From: Shimia sagamensis
Lineage (GTDB): Bacteria > Pseudomonadota > Alphaproteobacteria > Rhodobacterales > Rhodobacteraceae
Reading direction: 5' to 3'
Length of the DNA stretch: 64,000 bases
Assembly (NCBI RefSeq): GCF_900182745.1
Contig: NZ_FXTY01000009.1
Span: 62,001 to 126,000, forward strand
The notes under the pieces were generated by a model that was given only the letters and a program-made list of their open reading frames with translations, did no database searches and had not been told where the DNA came from. The position numbers were made by a program, and so were the translations under genes. The first letter of the stretch is position 1; the number at the start of each line of letters is the position of its first letter. Below, piece after piece: positions 53,525 through 63,195 of this stretch.

Positions 53525-54343
53525 ATGTCCCGGTCTTCGTATTATGCACCGCAAGGTGGCTTGCCGCCACAAACACAACTTCTGACTGACAGAGCCATGT
53601 TTACTGAGAGCTTTGCCGTCATTCCGAAAGGCACGCTTACAGACATTGTGACGTCCAATTTGCCATTTTGGTCCGATACGCGCGTTTGGGTGATAGCGCG
53701 GCCTATGAGCGGGTTTTCAGAGACGTTTTCCCACTATATCGCCGAAGTGGCACCCGGAGGTGGGAGTGACACACCAGAATTAAACCCCGAAGCACAGGGT
53801 GTGCTGTTTGTTGTTGAGGGCAGTGTTTCCGTCTCTATCGCCGGCAAGAGCCACCAGCTAGGTGACGGTGGATATGCGTACCTGCCAGCCGGTTGTGAAT
53901 GGACGCTCAAGAATACCAGCGATGCACCAGCGAAGTTTCACTGGATTCGTAAGAAATATGAAGCGGTTGAGGGCATTGACGCGCCAGAAGCCTTTGTCAC
54001 CTCAGATGCGGAAACACCGCTTAATTACATGCCGGACACCGACGGGAAATGGGGCACCACGCGCTTTGTGGAGCCGGATGATTTGCGCCACGACATGCAC
54101 GTGAACATCGTCACGTTTGAGCCGGGTGGAGTGATTCCGTTTTTGGAGACACACGTGATGGAGCACGGGCTCTATGTGCTGGAAGGCAAGGCGGTCTATA
54201 AACTCAACCAAGATTGGGTTGAGGTTGAAGCCGGTGATTACATGTGGCTGCGCGCCTTCTGCCCACAGGCCTGTTATGCCGGTGGTCCTGCCAAATTTCG
54301 CTACCTGCTCTACAAAGATGTGAACCGGCATATGACTCTCTGA
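53525..54343 (+). CDS. allE: (S)-ureidoglycine aminohydrolase
   Basis: The 272-residue bicupin matches AllE/UGlyAH: SYYAPQGGLPPQTQLLTDRA, two cupin barrels with metal-ligand motifs in GVLFVVEGSVSVSIAG and ETHVMEHGLYVLEGKAVYKL, and CPQACYAGGPAKFRYLLYKD at the end. It hydrolyses ureidoglycine to ureidoglycolate and ammonia in purine breakdown. The ATG follows GGAGG. No other purine-catabolism gene is adjacent. A terminator lies about 80 nt past the stop. Confidence 0.9.
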   Translation: MSRSSYYAPQGGLPPQTQLLTDRAMFTESFAVIPKGTLTDIVTSNLPFWSDTRVWVIARPMSGFSETFSHYIAEVAPGGGSDTPELNPEAQGVLFVVEGSVSVSIAGKSHQLGDGGYAYLPAGCEWTLKNTSDAPAKFHWIRKKYEAVEGIDAPEAFVTSDAETPLNYMPDTDGKWGTTRFVEPDDLRHDMHVNIVTFEPGGVIPFLETHVMEHGLYVLEGKAVYKLNQDWVEVEAGDYMWLRAFCPQACYAGGPAKFRYLLYKDVNRHMTL

Positions 54344-54424
54344 GACTGACAATTTGGCTGTTTTGCATACAGCTCATAGGGTTGTGGCAAAATGCCTTGG
54401 CTTGATAGCGGTAACAAGCGGTTG

Positions 54425-54447
54425 GGGGCGGGTTTTCCGCCCCTTTT
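54425..54447 (+). terminator. Terminator after the ureidoglycine aminohydrolase gene
   Basis: GGGGCGG (54425-54431) and CCGCCCC (54437-54443) form a 7-bp GC stem with a 5-nt loop, followed by TTTT. It is 63 bp before the GAPDH-type start. Confidence 0.8.
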
Positions 54448-54510
54448 GGGGTGGCAATTGTAGACCAAACCCTATCAATTGACCTTTCAGAGCAAACTGG
54501 GACGCGTGTC

Positions 54511-55509
54511 ATGACTGAACGCAAGATCAAAATATTCATCAATGGGTTTGGTCGAATTGGCCGGACGGTTTTGCGCATCCTTGCCAAAGGCCAGCATTCT
54601 GAGTTTGAGATCGTTGGCATCAACGATATCGAGTCGCTGGAAACCTGCGCCTATCTATTTGAGTTTGATAGTGTTTTTGGTGCTTATCCAGGGGTTGTTG
54701 TGAACGACAGCCAAACCCTCAGCGTGGACGGATTGACCATTCCGTTTTTTGCTGAACGCGATCTGAGTGCGCTGGATTTGCGCGATGTCGACGTGGTGTT
54801 GGAATGTACCGGCATGGCGGGCGCTCGGGCAATTGCGGAACGTGGATTGGCGGCTGGTGCCTCAAAAGTACTGATTTCTGGGCCTTCTGACGAAGCAGAT
54901 GACACGATTGTGCTGGGCGCCAATCAGGAAATTTTAAAAGATCAGAAGATTCTATCCAATGCCTCGTGCACGACCAATGCGTTGGCACCGTTGATGCGGG
55001 TATTGGATGAAGAGTTTGGGCTGATCAGTGGGCATATGACCACCGTACATTGCTACACAGGTAGCCAACCAACGGTGGACAAACCGCGAGCGGACCTAGC
55101 GCGCAGCCGAGCGGCGGCGTTGTCGATGGTGCCAACAACCACTTCGGCGCAACGGTTGATAGGGACGGTCTTGCCACACCTCAATGGTCGGGTGGAGGCG
55201 CGTGCTATTCGCGTTCCAACGGCGAGTGTGTCAGCGATTGATATGACAATTCAGACCGAAAAAGATGTTACAGTTGAGGCGGTTAACGCGTGCCTGAAAG
55301 CAGCAGCGGAAAGAGACGGTATCTTGGGTTGGAGCACCAAGCCGCTTGTCTCAACGGACCTGCGGGCGCGGCCGGAATCGTTGATAGTGAGTGAGCGAGA
55401 AACCAGCGTGTCAGTGGGCGGGCTTCTGCGCGTCTTTGGCTGGTATGACAATGAATGGGGCTTTTCCAACCGGATGTTGGATATGGCCAGAGCAATGGGG
55501 CGGCGCTGA
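54511..55509 (+). CDS. Glyceraldehyde-3-phosphate dehydrogenase family protein (divergent)
   Basis: I start at the ATG at 54511 (MTERKIKIFINGFGRIG). The 332-residue protein has the NAD loop NGFGRIGRTV, catalytic C153 in LSNASCTTNALAP and H180 in TTVHCYTGSQP. It differs from ordinary Gap in several places: SGPSDEADDTIVLGAN in the substrate loop, TNALAP where most have TNCLAP, and RVPTASVSAIDMTIQ, which recalls erythrose-4-phosphate dehydrogenase and GapB-like forms. It may therefore be a secondary, gluconeogenic GAPDH or an Epd-like enzyme. It is 32 bp upstream of the malic enzyme gene, which fits gluconeogenesis. Confidence 0.85.
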   Translation: MTERKIKIFINGFGRIGRTVLRILAKGQHSEFEIVGINDIESLETCAYLFEFDSVFGAYPGVVVNDSQTLSVDGLTIPFFAERDLSALDLRDVDVVLECTGMAGARAIAERGLAAGASKVLISGPSDEADDTIVLGANQEILKDQKILSNASCTTNALAPLMRVLDEEFGLISGHMTTVHCYTGSQPTVDKPRADLARSRAAALSMVPTTTSAQRLIGTVLPHLNGRVEARAIRVPTASVSAIDMTIQTEKDVTVEAVNACLKAAAERDGILGWSTKPLVSTDLRARPESLIVSERETSVSVGGLLRVFGWYDNEWGFSNRMLDMARAMGRR

Positions 55510-55541
55510 GCTGCGCGAGGGGATTTGGGAGAATACAAGAG

Positions 55542-57818
55542 ATGACAAACACCAAAGATCAGGACCGCGCGCGTCAGGCCGCACTCAACTACCACGAGTT
55601 TCCCAAACCGGGTAAACTGGAAATACGCGCCACCAAGCCAATGGCAACCGGGCGTGATCTCAGTCGTGCCTACAGTCCAGGTGTAGCAGATGCCTGTCTT
55701 GAGATTGAGAAAAACCCCGCAGATGCAACGCGCTATACAGCCAAAGGCAACTTGGTTGCGGTGATTTCCAATGGTACGGCCGTACTTGGCCTCGGCAATA
55801 TTGGAGCGCAAGCATCCAAGCCGGTGATGGAAGGCAAAGCGGTTCTTTTCAAAAAATTTGCCGGGATCGACTGTTTTGACATCGAAGTGAACGAGTCCGA
55901 CCCGGAAAAGCTCGCAGATTTGGTATGCCGTCTGGAACCCACTTTCGGGGCCATCAATTTAGAAGACATTAAAGCGCCGGACTGCTTCCTTGTGGAGCGG
56001 ATCTGCAAAGAGCGTATGAACATTCCGGTGTTCCACGACGATCAGCATGGCACCGCGATTGTGGCGGCTGCCGCGGCGTTTAATGCCTTGATTGTGGCGA
56101 AGAAAAACGTCGAAGACATCAAGGTTGTGGCGCTGGGCGCGGGGGCGGCGGGGATTGCGTGCCTCAAGATGCTGATGACCATGGGTGTGCAGCACGAAAA
56201 CATCCTGATGCTGGATTCCAAGGGCGTGGTGCACAAGCAGCGCAATGACCTGACGGCAGAGAAAGCGGAGTTCGCGCAAGACACTGATAAACGGACCACA
56301 ATGGAGGCCATGGAAGGTGCGGACTTGTTCCTTGGTGTGTCTGGTCCTGGCCTTTTGACCAAGGAGATGGTTGAGCAGATGGCGGATGATCCAATCATCT
56401 TTGCGCTGGCCAACCCGACGCCTGAGATCATGCCAGAGCTGGCACGAGAGGCAGCACCTGGCGCGTTGATCGCCACAGGACGCTCTGACTACCCGAACCA
56501 GGTCAACAACGTGCTGTGCTTCCCGTTTATCTTCCGTGGAGCGCTGGATGCGGGTGCGACCGAGATTAACGACGCGATGAAATTGGCCTGTGTAGAGGCA
56601 ATTGCCGGCTTGGCGCGGGAAACCACGTCTGCGGAAGTTGGGGTAGCATACAAAGGTGAGACACTGGCATTTGGGCCTAACTACCTGATCCCAAAGCCGT
56701 TTGACCCTCGTCTTCTGCCGACTATTGCGGTTGCTGTGGCCAAGGCTGCAATTGAGTCCGGTGTGGCAACAAAAGATCTCGATCTGCATGCGTATGAGAA
56801 CAAGCTGCAGGCGCAGGTGTTCCGCTCTTCGATGATCATGCGTCCGGTGTATGAGGCTGCGAGCATGAGCCGCCGTCGGGTTGTGTTTGCCGAGGGTGAA
56901 GACGAGCGGGTGCTGCGGACGGCGCAGGCGATGCTGGAGGATACGGTTGACACACCGGTACTGATTGGTCGACCCGAAGTTGTCGCGCATCGCCTTGAAA
57001 AGGCAGGACTAAAGATCAAGCCGGGGGTGGATTTTGAGCTGATCAACCCCGAGCAAGATGAGCGGTACCGTGATTACTGGACCCACTATCATGCCAAGCT
57101 GCGTCGTCAGGGTGTGAGCCCTGATAGTGCGCGGGCTATCATGCGGACCAATAACACGGCGATTGCGGCGATTGCGGTGGATCGTGGGGACGCGGACAGC
57201 ATGATTTGCGGCACCTTTGGGGAATACCGCTGGCATCTGCGCTACGTGACAGAGATGTTGAAAAACAAGCACTTGCATCCGGTTGGGTCGCTGTCGCTGA
57301 TCATTCTTGATAAGGGGCCGCTGTTCCTCGCGGACACGCATATTCACATCGAGCCAACCTCTGAGCAGGTGGCCGAAACGGTGATTGCAGCGGCGCGGCA
57401 TGTGCGGCGGTTTGGGGTCGACCCAAAGATTGCGCTGTGCTCTGGAAGCCAGTTTGGTAACCTTGACAGTCACTCTGGTCGGGTGATGCGCGGGGCGTTG
57501 GATCTGCTGGATCAGAACGAGTATGACTTTGAATATGAAGGGGAAATGCACACTGATGCGGCCCTTGATCCCGAGTTGCGCGAGCGGTTGTTCCCCGGTG
57601 GGCGTTTGAGTGGAAAGGCCAATGTGCTGGTCTACTCCAACACGGATGCGGCGGGCGCGACCCGTAACATCTTGAAATCCGTGTCAGATGGTCTGGAAGT
57701 GGGGCCGATTTTGATGGGCATGGGCAACCGTGCGCACATCGTGACGCCATCCATCACAGTGCGTGGGTTGCTGAACATTGCTGCCTTGGCGGGCACCGAG
57801 GTGTCGACCTACGGTTAA
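55542..57818 (+). CDS. maeB: NADP-dependent malic enzyme (MaeB type, with phosphotransacetylase-like domain)
   Basis: I start at the ATG at 55542 ([17 protein letters not shown]); GGGAG lies upstream. The 758-residue protein matches MaeB (about 759 in E. coli). The N-terminal malic domain has [32 protein letters not shown] and the NAD(P) loop [13 protein letters not shown]. From about residue 435 a phosphotransacetylase-like domain follows ([37 protein letters not shown]), which lacks PTA activity but is regulatory in this family. It converts malate to pyruvate and CO2, making NADPH. Likely co-transcribed with the GAPDH-type gene. A terminator follows. Confidence 0.96.
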   Translation: MTNTKDQDRARQAALNYHEFPKPGKLEIRATKPMATGRDLSRAYSPGVADACLEIEKNPADATRYTAKGNLVAVISNGTAVLGLGNIGAQASKPVMEGKAVLFKKFAGIDCFDIEVNESDPEKLADLVCRLEPTFGAINLEDIKAPDCFLVERICKERMNIPVFHDDQHGTAIVAAAAAFNALIVAKKNVEDIKVVALGAGAAGIACLKMLMTMGVQHENILMLDSKGVVHKQRNDLTAEKAEFAQDTDKRTTMEAMEGADLFLGVSGPGLLTKEMVEQMADDPIIFALANPTPEIMPELAREAAPGALIATGRSDYPNQVNNVLCFPFIFRGALDAGATEINDAMKLACVEAIAGLARETTSAEVGVAYKGETLAFGPNYLIPKPFDPRLLPTIAVAVAKAAIESGVATKDLDLHAYENKLQAQVFRSSMIMRPVYEAASMSRRRVVFAEGEDERVLRTAQAMLEDTVDTPVLIGRPEVVAHRLEKAGLKIKPGVDFELINPEQDERYRDYWTHYHAKLRRQGVSPDSARAIMRTNNTAIAAIAVDRGDADSMICGTFGEYRWHLRYVTEMLKNKHLHPVGSLSLIILDKGPLFLADTHIHIEPTSEQVAETVIAAARHVRRFGVDPKIALCSGSQFGNLDSHSGRVMRGALDLLDQNEYDFEYEGEMHTDAALDPELRERLFPGGRLSGKANVLVYSNTDAAGATRNILKSVSDGLEVGPILMGMGNRAHIVTPSITVRGLLNIAALAGTEVSTYG

Positions 57819-57838
57819 GCCACATTTGTAGAGATGCA

Positions 57839-57877
57839 ACAGGCCCCGTTAACCTTGGTTTTCGGGGTCTGTTTTTT
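57839..57877 (+). terminator. Terminator of maeB
   Basis: ACAGGCCCCG (57839-57848) pairs with CGGGGTCTGT (57863-57872), with one G-U pair, around a 14-nt loop, followed by six Ts. It lies 20 bp past the maeB stop. Confidence 0.85.
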
Positions 57878-57957
57878 GTCTTTATAACGTTGGTATCGCG
57901 TCGGTAGTACGTCGGTGCGACCTTTGTGCCCCCGCAAATGGTAAACACAGCGCGCGG

Positions 57958-59730
57958 TCAAAGTGGCCAGAACACCAGAATGGCCGGGATCGAGACCACA
58001 ACCACCAAAATTTCCAGGGGCAGGCCCATGCGCCAGTAATCGCCAAAGCTATAGCCGCCCGGACCAAGGATCAGCGTGTTGTTCTTGTGGCCAATAGGGG
58101 TGAGGAAGGCGGAGGAGGCGGCAACAGCGACCGCCATCAGGAAAGGGTCTGCGGACACGCCGAGCGCCTGTGCCATTTGGATGCCCACTGGGGCGGCGAC
58201 GATGGTGGTGGCGGTGTTGTTGAGAACGTCACTGAGGGTCATGGTGACCAGCATCAACACAGTGAGCACGGCCCAAGCGGGTAAGCCAGCGGTCAGTCCA
58301 ACAAGCGCGTTGGCAATTAAGGCGGTGCCACCGGAGCTGTCAAGCGCCGCACCAAGTGGGATCACGGATCCGAGAAGCACCACCACCGGCCATTCAACAT
58401 GATCATAAAGTTCGGAGAGTGGGATGATTTTGGCAAGTACGTAAGCAATCACCACGAGGCCCAAAGCAATGGGCAGGTAGATGAGGCCCAAAGAGGCGGC
58501 AGCGACGGCGCCGACAAACAGACCAATGGCGAGCCACATCTTGCTGTTGGCGGTCACAGTCAGGCCGCGATCCGCCAGAGGTAAGCAGCCAAGCCAGTCG
58601 GTGACATCGGGGCCGCGGTCTTTGTGCACGAGGATCAGGAGGATGTCGCCGGGTTGCACCACGGTTTTGCGGATCTGGCTGCGGATGCGCCGGCCTTCGC
58701 GGGAGATGCCCATAAGCACCGCGCCTTGCCGCCACGCAAGACCAAGGGCAGCGGCGGTTTTTCCGGCGATACGCGCGGTTTCGGGCACCACCACTTCGAC
58801 AATGTCGAGACCGTCTCCGGCGGCTTTGAGTTGTTCCTCGCGTTTCTCATCAGAGAAATTGAGCGAGAGGGCGGCGCGGAATTCGTCCAGCGCGTCTGGT
58901 GTGGCTTCGAGAACCAGCGCATCACCTTCGCGTAGGACGTTGGTGCGGGCGGAACCGTAGAGGCGTTTGCCGCCGCGCATCATGCCGATGATTTGAACAT
59001 CTGCTTCTTCGGCGTCGGGTTCCACTTCGCCAAGCCGTTTGCCAATCAATTTGCTTTCGGCGGGCACTGTGAGTTCGGCAATATATTGGCCCAGATCAGC
59101 AACCTTTTTACCGGCATCTTCGCGGTCCGGGATCAATCGCCAGCCAATCAGAGCGACAAACAGCAGGCCTGCGATGGCGGTGAGGCCTCCGACGGGTGCG
59201 AAGTCAAACATTTTGAACGGTTCGCCTAAGCGTTCCTCACGGATGGAGGCGATGATGATGTTGGGTGGGGTGCCGATCAGGGTGGCCATGCCGCCAAGGA
59301 TGGTGGCAAACGACAGCGGCATGAGGGATTTGGCGGGACTGCGGCCAGCTTTGCGGGCGGTTTGGATGTCCACCGGCATCAGCAGGGCCAGCGCGGCGAC
59401 GTTGTTCATAAAGGCGGAGAGCACCGCGCCCACCGCGCCGATGATGGCGATGTGGTTGCCAAGGGAGCGGGCGCTGTCGACCAGCGTGCGCGTGATCAAG
59501 CCCACAGCACCGGAGCGCACAAGACCGGCGGAGACAATGAGTACCAGCGCGACAATGAGCGTGGCTGGGTGGCCAAAACCTGAAAACGCGTCTTTGGTTG
59601 GGACCACTCCTGCGACAACAGCAATCATCAGCGCGGCAAAAGCCACCATGTCATAGCGGAAGCGCCCCCAAAGCAGCATGACAAATACACCACCAAAAAG
59701 GCTAAACAAAATGATCTGATCGGGTGTCAT
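57958..59730 (-). CDS. SLC13/DASS-type transporter with TrkA-C domains
   Basis: I start at the ATG at 59730 (MTPDQIILFSLFGGVFVML); codons upstream run into the YebC promoter. The 590-residue protein has an N-terminal set of membrane helices, a soluble middle part with two TrkA-C (RCK_C) domains (ELTVPAESKLIGKRLGEVEP; VEVVVPETARIAGKTAAAL), and a second set of helices. GTPPNIIIASIREE and FLTPIGHKNNTLILGPGGY are the substrate- and sodium-binding loops of the family. It would import a divalent anion such as sulfate or a dicarboxylate with sodium. The exact substrate is not known. Confidence 0.88.
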   Translation of the reverse strand: MTPDQIILFSLFGGVFVMLLWGRFRYDMVAFAALMIAVVAGVVPTKDAFSGFGHPATLIVALVLIVSAGLVRSGAVGLITRTLVDSARSLGNHIAIIGAVGAVLSAFMNNVAALALLMPVDIQTARKAGRSPAKSLMPLSFATILGGMATLIGTPPNIIIASIREERLGEPFKMFDFAPVGGLTAIAGLLFVALIGWRLIPDREDAGKKVADLGQYIAELTVPAESKLIGKRLGEVEPDAEEADVQIIGMMRGGKRLYGSARTNVLREGDALVLEATPDALDEFRAALSLNFSDEKREEQLKAAGDGLDIVEVVVPETARIAGKTAAALGLAWRQGAVLMGISREGRRIRSQIRKTVVQPGDILLILVHKDRGPDVTDWLGCLPLADRGLTVTANSKMWLAIGLFVGAVAAASLGLIYLPIALGLVVIAYVLAKIIPLSELYDHVEWPVVVLLGSVIPLGAALDSSGGTALIANALVGLTAGLPAWAVLTVLMLVTMTLSDVLNNTATTIVAAPVGIQMAQALGVSADPFLMAVAVAASSAFLTPIGHKNNTLILGPGGYSFGDYWRMGLPLEILVVVVSIPAILVFWPL

Positions 59731-59873
59731 AAAAAGGCCTGTGCGCAAATTTTGTTGCAACAGAGTCAATCGCAGAGGCAGGGGAAACGCAAGTCGCTTG
59801 CGGCCTTTGGCTGCCTTGACGTATAGAGAGCCCTGAAAAAGCGATACTGCCAATAGATAACCGGAGGCGAACC

Positions 59874-60614
59874 ATGGCCGGCCACAGTAAATGGGCAAAC
59901 ATTCAGCACCGCAAAGGGCGTCAGGACGCCGCGCGCTCCAAGCTGTTTTCCAAACTTTCCAAAGAGATCACCGTCGCAGCCAAGATGGGCGACCCTGATC
60001 CAGAGAAAAATCCACGTCTGCGTATGGCGGTGAAAGAAGCCAAGAGCCAGTCCGTTCCGAAAGATGTGATTGATCGCGCAATCAAGAAGTCGGTTGCGGG
60101 CGAAGGCGACGAATATGAGGAAATCCGCTATGAGGGCTACGGCCCAAATGGCGTAGCAGTAATTGTCGAAACCATGACCGACAACCGCAACCGAACAGCC
60201 TCCACCGTGCGTTCCACCTTCACCAAAAGTGGCGGCAACCTTGGCGAGACCGGATCTGTGGGCTTCATGTTCGACCGTAAAGGCGAAGTGACTTACGGCG
60301 CGGATGCCGGAGATGCGGACTCTGTTTTTGAAGCGGCGATTGAAGCCGGTGCCGAGGATGTCGAAAGCTCTGACGAGGGCCACATCATCTGGTGTGAAGA
60401 CACCGACTTGAACGAGGTATCCAATGCGCTGGAAGCGGCCTTGGGTGAATCGGTCAGCACCAAGCTGGTGTGGAAACCGACCACCACAACTGAGCTGGAT
60501 CTGGAAGGCATGCAAAAGTTGATGCGCTTGATTGATGCGCTGGAAGATGACGATGACGTGCAGCGCGTGACCGCCAACTTTGAAGCCTCAGACGAGGTGA
60601 TGGAGCAGCTTTAA
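59874..60614 (+). CDS. YebC/PmpR family transcriptional regulator
   Basis: The 246-residue protein begins [19 protein letters not shown], the family signature, and continues with [19 protein letters not shown] and [19 protein letters not shown]. Members are widely conserved; some bind DNA, others ease ribosome stalling at polyproline. The C-terminal part is acidic. GGAGG lies 7 nt before the ATG. A terminator follows closely. The ruvCAB neighbours common elsewhere are absent here. Confidence 0.97.
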   Translation: MAGHSKWANIQHRKGRQDAARSKLFSKLSKEITVAAKMGDPDPEKNPRLRMAVKEAKSQSVPKDVIDRAIKKSVAGEGDEYEEIRYEGYGPNGVAVIVETMTDNRNRTASTVRSTFTKSGGNLGETGSVGFMFDRKGEVTYGADAGDADSVFEAAIEAGAEDVESSDEGHIIWCEDTDLNEVSNALEAALGESVSTKLVWKPTTTTELDLEGMQKLMRLIDALEDDDDVQRVTANFEASDEVMEQL

Positions 60615-60648
60615 GCCGTTTCATCATTGACAAAATATGAGCCCCGTC

Positions 60649-60669
60649 AGCCCCGCTGGCGGGGCTTTT
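60649..60669 (+). terminator. Terminator of the YebC-family gene
   Basis: AGCCCCG (60649-60655) pairs with CGGGGCT (60660-60666) around CTGG, followed by TTTG. It is 35 nt past the stop. An upstream GCCCCG could pair alternatively. Confidence 0.85.
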
Positions 60670-60764
60670 GTATTGGCGGGTTAACCATCCCACAGTTTCG
60701 CCGCATTTTGGTGGTAGTCTGAGCCCGGCACTACAAAGATTTCATTGATTTGAGGACTGAAGGC

Positions 60765-61856
60765 ATGCGGTTTGACCTTCTGGACGGGGTGCGTGGACAC
60801 CTGCTTTTTATGATGATGCTGGCGCATTTGGGGGCGCAGTCGGGCATGGGTTCTCTCTATGAGGTGCATCATGTGCAGGTCATCCAGCTTTTAAGTGCTG
60901 AGTTTCTGGTGGTCTTGTCAGGGCTGTTGGTTGGCATTCTCTATGCCATCAAATTTCAAGCTCCCGGGAAGCTGGCCCGGTTTCTGAAGCAACGTATCCG
61001 CAAGATTTACGTCTACTATCTGATTTCAGCGGGGCCATTTTTGATCCTGCTGGTTTTGGAAGGCGCGGGATTGAGACAATTTGCTTTTGGGCTTGGGGAG
61101 GTTCTGCTTATCCAGAATGGCGGGGCCTATTCCGATATCTTGCCAATCTATGTGTACTGCTTTGCCTTGCTGTTCCTGTTGAGTTTTGGGCTGGCCTACG
61201 TGCCGCAGGTGACGTTGCTGGTCCCGTCTGCGCTTATCTATGCCGTGAGTTTGTTCAACTACGACGGCGGGGTGTTTGGCTGGGGCGGCAAGTTTCTGGT
61301 GTTTGACATCGCGGCCTGGCAGTTCCTGTTCTTTCTGTCGTATTTGGCCGGGCTGTATTTTCGCGAAATTGTCGGGTGGCTCAATAGTTTGAGTGATGAG
61401 GCGTTTGTACTGCTGTTGGGTGGCTGTGCTGTGATGGCATTGGGGCAGAGGTGGGCCTTCTGGTATCCGACAATTGGCGCTTTGCCGGAGGGTGTACATG
61501 GCAACTGGTACCGCATGCATCTGCACCCTGTGCATCTGCTGCGCACCTTTGCCGTGGCGGCGTTTGTGACTGTGGTGTTGACCCGTTCGGTGCCGGTGAC
61601 AGTTTGGATGACGAAAAGCTTTCGCTGGTACTTTTCGTTGCCGTTGTTGCGCTACTGCGGCGTGTGGGCAATCCAGATGTTTGTGATTCACGTCTATATG
61701 GTTGCGTTGTTTGCCTATCTGTTGCCGCATTGGGGTCAGGCTGAGCGCTTAGGCTGGGCTGTTGGGTTTCAACTGGCCTATATGGCCATTCCTTATGGGA
61801 TTCACCACGCCATGGCACGGCGGAGGCAAGCTCTGGCGGCGCGTGGTGTCAGCTAA
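60765..61856 (+). CDS. OpgC-like membrane acyltransferase
   Basis: I start at the ATG at 60765 (MRFDLLDGVRGHLLFMMML), with GAGG upstream; a TTG five codons earlier is weaker. The 363-residue protein has about ten membrane helices and the OpgC pattern near the start (DLLDGVRG) and PGKLARFLKQRIRKIYVYYL. OpgC adds succinyl groups to periplasmic glucans. Related acyltransferase-3 proteins modify other glycans. No opgGH genes are nearby, so the acceptor is unknown. Its end overlaps the convergent argP-like gene by 8 nt. Confidence 0.8.
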   Translation: MRFDLLDGVRGHLLFMMMLAHLGAQSGMGSLYEVHHVQVIQLLSAEFLVVLSGLLVGILYAIKFQAPGKLARFLKQRIRKIYVYYLISAGPFLILLVLEGAGLRQFAFGLGEVLLIQNGGAYSDILPIYVYCFALLFLLSFGLAYVPQVTLLVPSALIYAVSLFNYDGGVFGWGGKFLVFDIAAWQFLFFLSYLAGLYFREIVGWLNSLSDEAFVLLLGGCAVMALGQRWAFWYPTIGALPEGVHGNWYRMHLHPVHLLRTFAVAAFVTVVLTRSVPVTVWMTKSFRWYFSLPLLRYCGVWAIQMFVIHVYMVALFAYLLPHWGQAERLGWAVGFQLAYMAIPYGIHHAMARRRQALAARGVS

Positions 61857-62724
61857 GGTGGTCGTGCGCAACTTGACGCACCGCTTTGGTCAGAGGAGTC
61901 AGAGCTGGGGCCAGCAGGCGACTGGATTGCCAATAGAGCGGCGTGTCGTAGGTGGTGTCCGGGATCAGCGGGACCAAAGCGCCGGTTGTGAGGTGCGGTC
62001 GTACCAGTGGCTCGGGGTTCATGCCCCAACCTAGGCCCAGCAGGCAGGCTTCGACAAATCCGGTGGAAGAGGGGAGGCGGTGGCTGGGCGGTGTTGGCGT
62101 GACGCCGAGATTTTGCGCCATCCAGTTTTGCTGCAGGCGGTCTTTTGCATCGAAAATCAACAAAGGTGCATGCGCGATGGCCTCCGCAGTGACGCCATTT
62201 GGAAAGTGTTTGGCCATATAAGCCGGGCTGGCGGAGGGCACGTACCGAAGTGGGCCAAGGGCGGTGCTGTCACAGCCTGCAATGGGCGCTTCATGCGCGG
62301 TGACTGCGGCGACCACTTCACCACGGCGCAGCCAATCTGCAGAGAAATCCTGATCATCGACCACCAGATCAAACAGCAGGTCAGGCACTTGTGCCGCGGC
62401 TTTCAGAAACCACGTGGCAAGACTGTCGGCGGTGACGGCAATACGCAGGCGGGCGGTTCGGGGCGAGAGCTTGGCAAGGTCACGAGATAAGGCGCTTTCC
62501 AGCATGCCAACCTGATCAAGGTGCGCGGCGAGGCGACGACCGGTTTCGGTGCCTTGGCATGGTGTGCCGCGCAGCACCAAGGGCATGCCGACGCGCTCTT
62601 CCAGAACTTTCAAACGTTGCGATACGGCGGATTGCGTCACGCCCAGTTCCTGTGCAGCGGCCTCAAAGCTGCCCGTGCGCAGGATAGCGGCCAGAGCAGC
62701 GAGGTGGGCGTAGTCGAGGGTCAT
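61849..62724 (-). CDS. argP: LysR family regulator, ArgP/LysG group
   Basis: The 291-residue protein begins MTLDYAHLAALAAILRTGSF, with the winged-helix AAAQELGVTQSAVSQRLKVLEE. The effector domain has ATWFLKAAAQVPDLLFDLVVDD and PYVPSASPAYM-like stretches of the ArgP/LysG group. Such regulators sense lysine and arginine and activate an exporter gene. The LysE/ArgO exporter is encoded nearby on the opposite strand, with one small gene between. It overlaps that small gene by 4 nt at its start. Confidence 0.92.
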   Translation of the reverse strand: MTLDYAHLAALAAILRTGSFEAAAQELGVTQSAVSQRLKVLEERVGMPLVLRGTPCQGTETGRRLAAHLDQVGMLESALSRDLAKLSPRTARLRIAVTADSLATWFLKAAAQVPDLLFDLVVDDQDFSADWLRRGEVVAAVTAHEAPIAGCDSTALGPLRYVPSASPAYMAKHFPNGVTAEAIAHAPLLIFDAKDRLQQNWMAQNLGVTPTPPSHRLPSSTGFVEACLLGLGWGMNPEPLVRPHLTTGALVPLIPDTTYDTPLYWQSSRLLAPALTPLTKAVRQVAHDHLS

Positions 62725-63095
62725 TGCAGCTTGGCGGCGGTGCCGTGGGTTGGCGTGCGATGGAACTGCTGGCTGCCAAAACGACCACCGTCATGGGCCA
62801 GCGCCCAGTTTCTTGCTTCGGACACGGACATGTCCAGGTTCCGCGCAAGTTTGTCAGCAAGAGCGCAGGCAGAGCGCGTTGGGTGCAGTTTTGCGAGCCG
62901 CGTGATGTGGCGCAAGCGGGCTTCGGGAAATTGGTCCAGACAGCGTTTCAAGGCTGTTTTTGGGAGGTGGAAATGAAAGGCCAATGCGGTGCGGAGGAAC
63001 AATTCATCATGCCCGGCTGCGTCCAGCCGGCGGCAATAGTCGACATTGCTTTCGCCGTTTACGGGCGGTAGCTTTTTGTAGTTGGGCAAGTCCAT
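62721..63095 (-). CDS. Hypothetical protein between argP and lysE
   Basis: The 124-residue protein begins MDLPNYKKLPPVNGESNVDY. It is basic, has no signal peptide or membrane segment, and is predicted mostly helical (HFHLPKTALKRCLDQFPEAR; ACALADKLARNLDMSVSEAR). I do not recognise the family. Its stop overlaps the ArgP start by 4 nt (ATGA), so the two are translated together, and it is divergent from the exporter gene. It may act with ArgP, but that is inference. Confidence 0.7.
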   Translation of the reverse strand: MDLPNYKKLPPVNGESNVDYCRRLDAAGHDELFLRTALAFHFHLPKTALKRCLDQFPEARLRHITRLAKLHPTRSACALADKLARNLDMSVSEARNWALAHDGGRFGSQQFHRTPTHGTAAKLQ

Positions 63096-63195
63096 AAGTT
63101 TTCCTAATGTGACGCCAGTTGTTTTAATTTGAGTAATTCACCTACTGGCCGTAGTCAAACCCCAAGATGACACGACTGACAAAGGCGCGGCGAGC

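Noticed and set aside
55959-56990. 343-codon open frame antisense to maeB
   Set aside because: Arg/His-rich shadow of the malic enzyme, with no recognisable domain.
57841-57880. maeB terminator serving the convergent SLC13-type gene too
   Set aside because: On the minus strand the hairpin is not followed by a T-tract.
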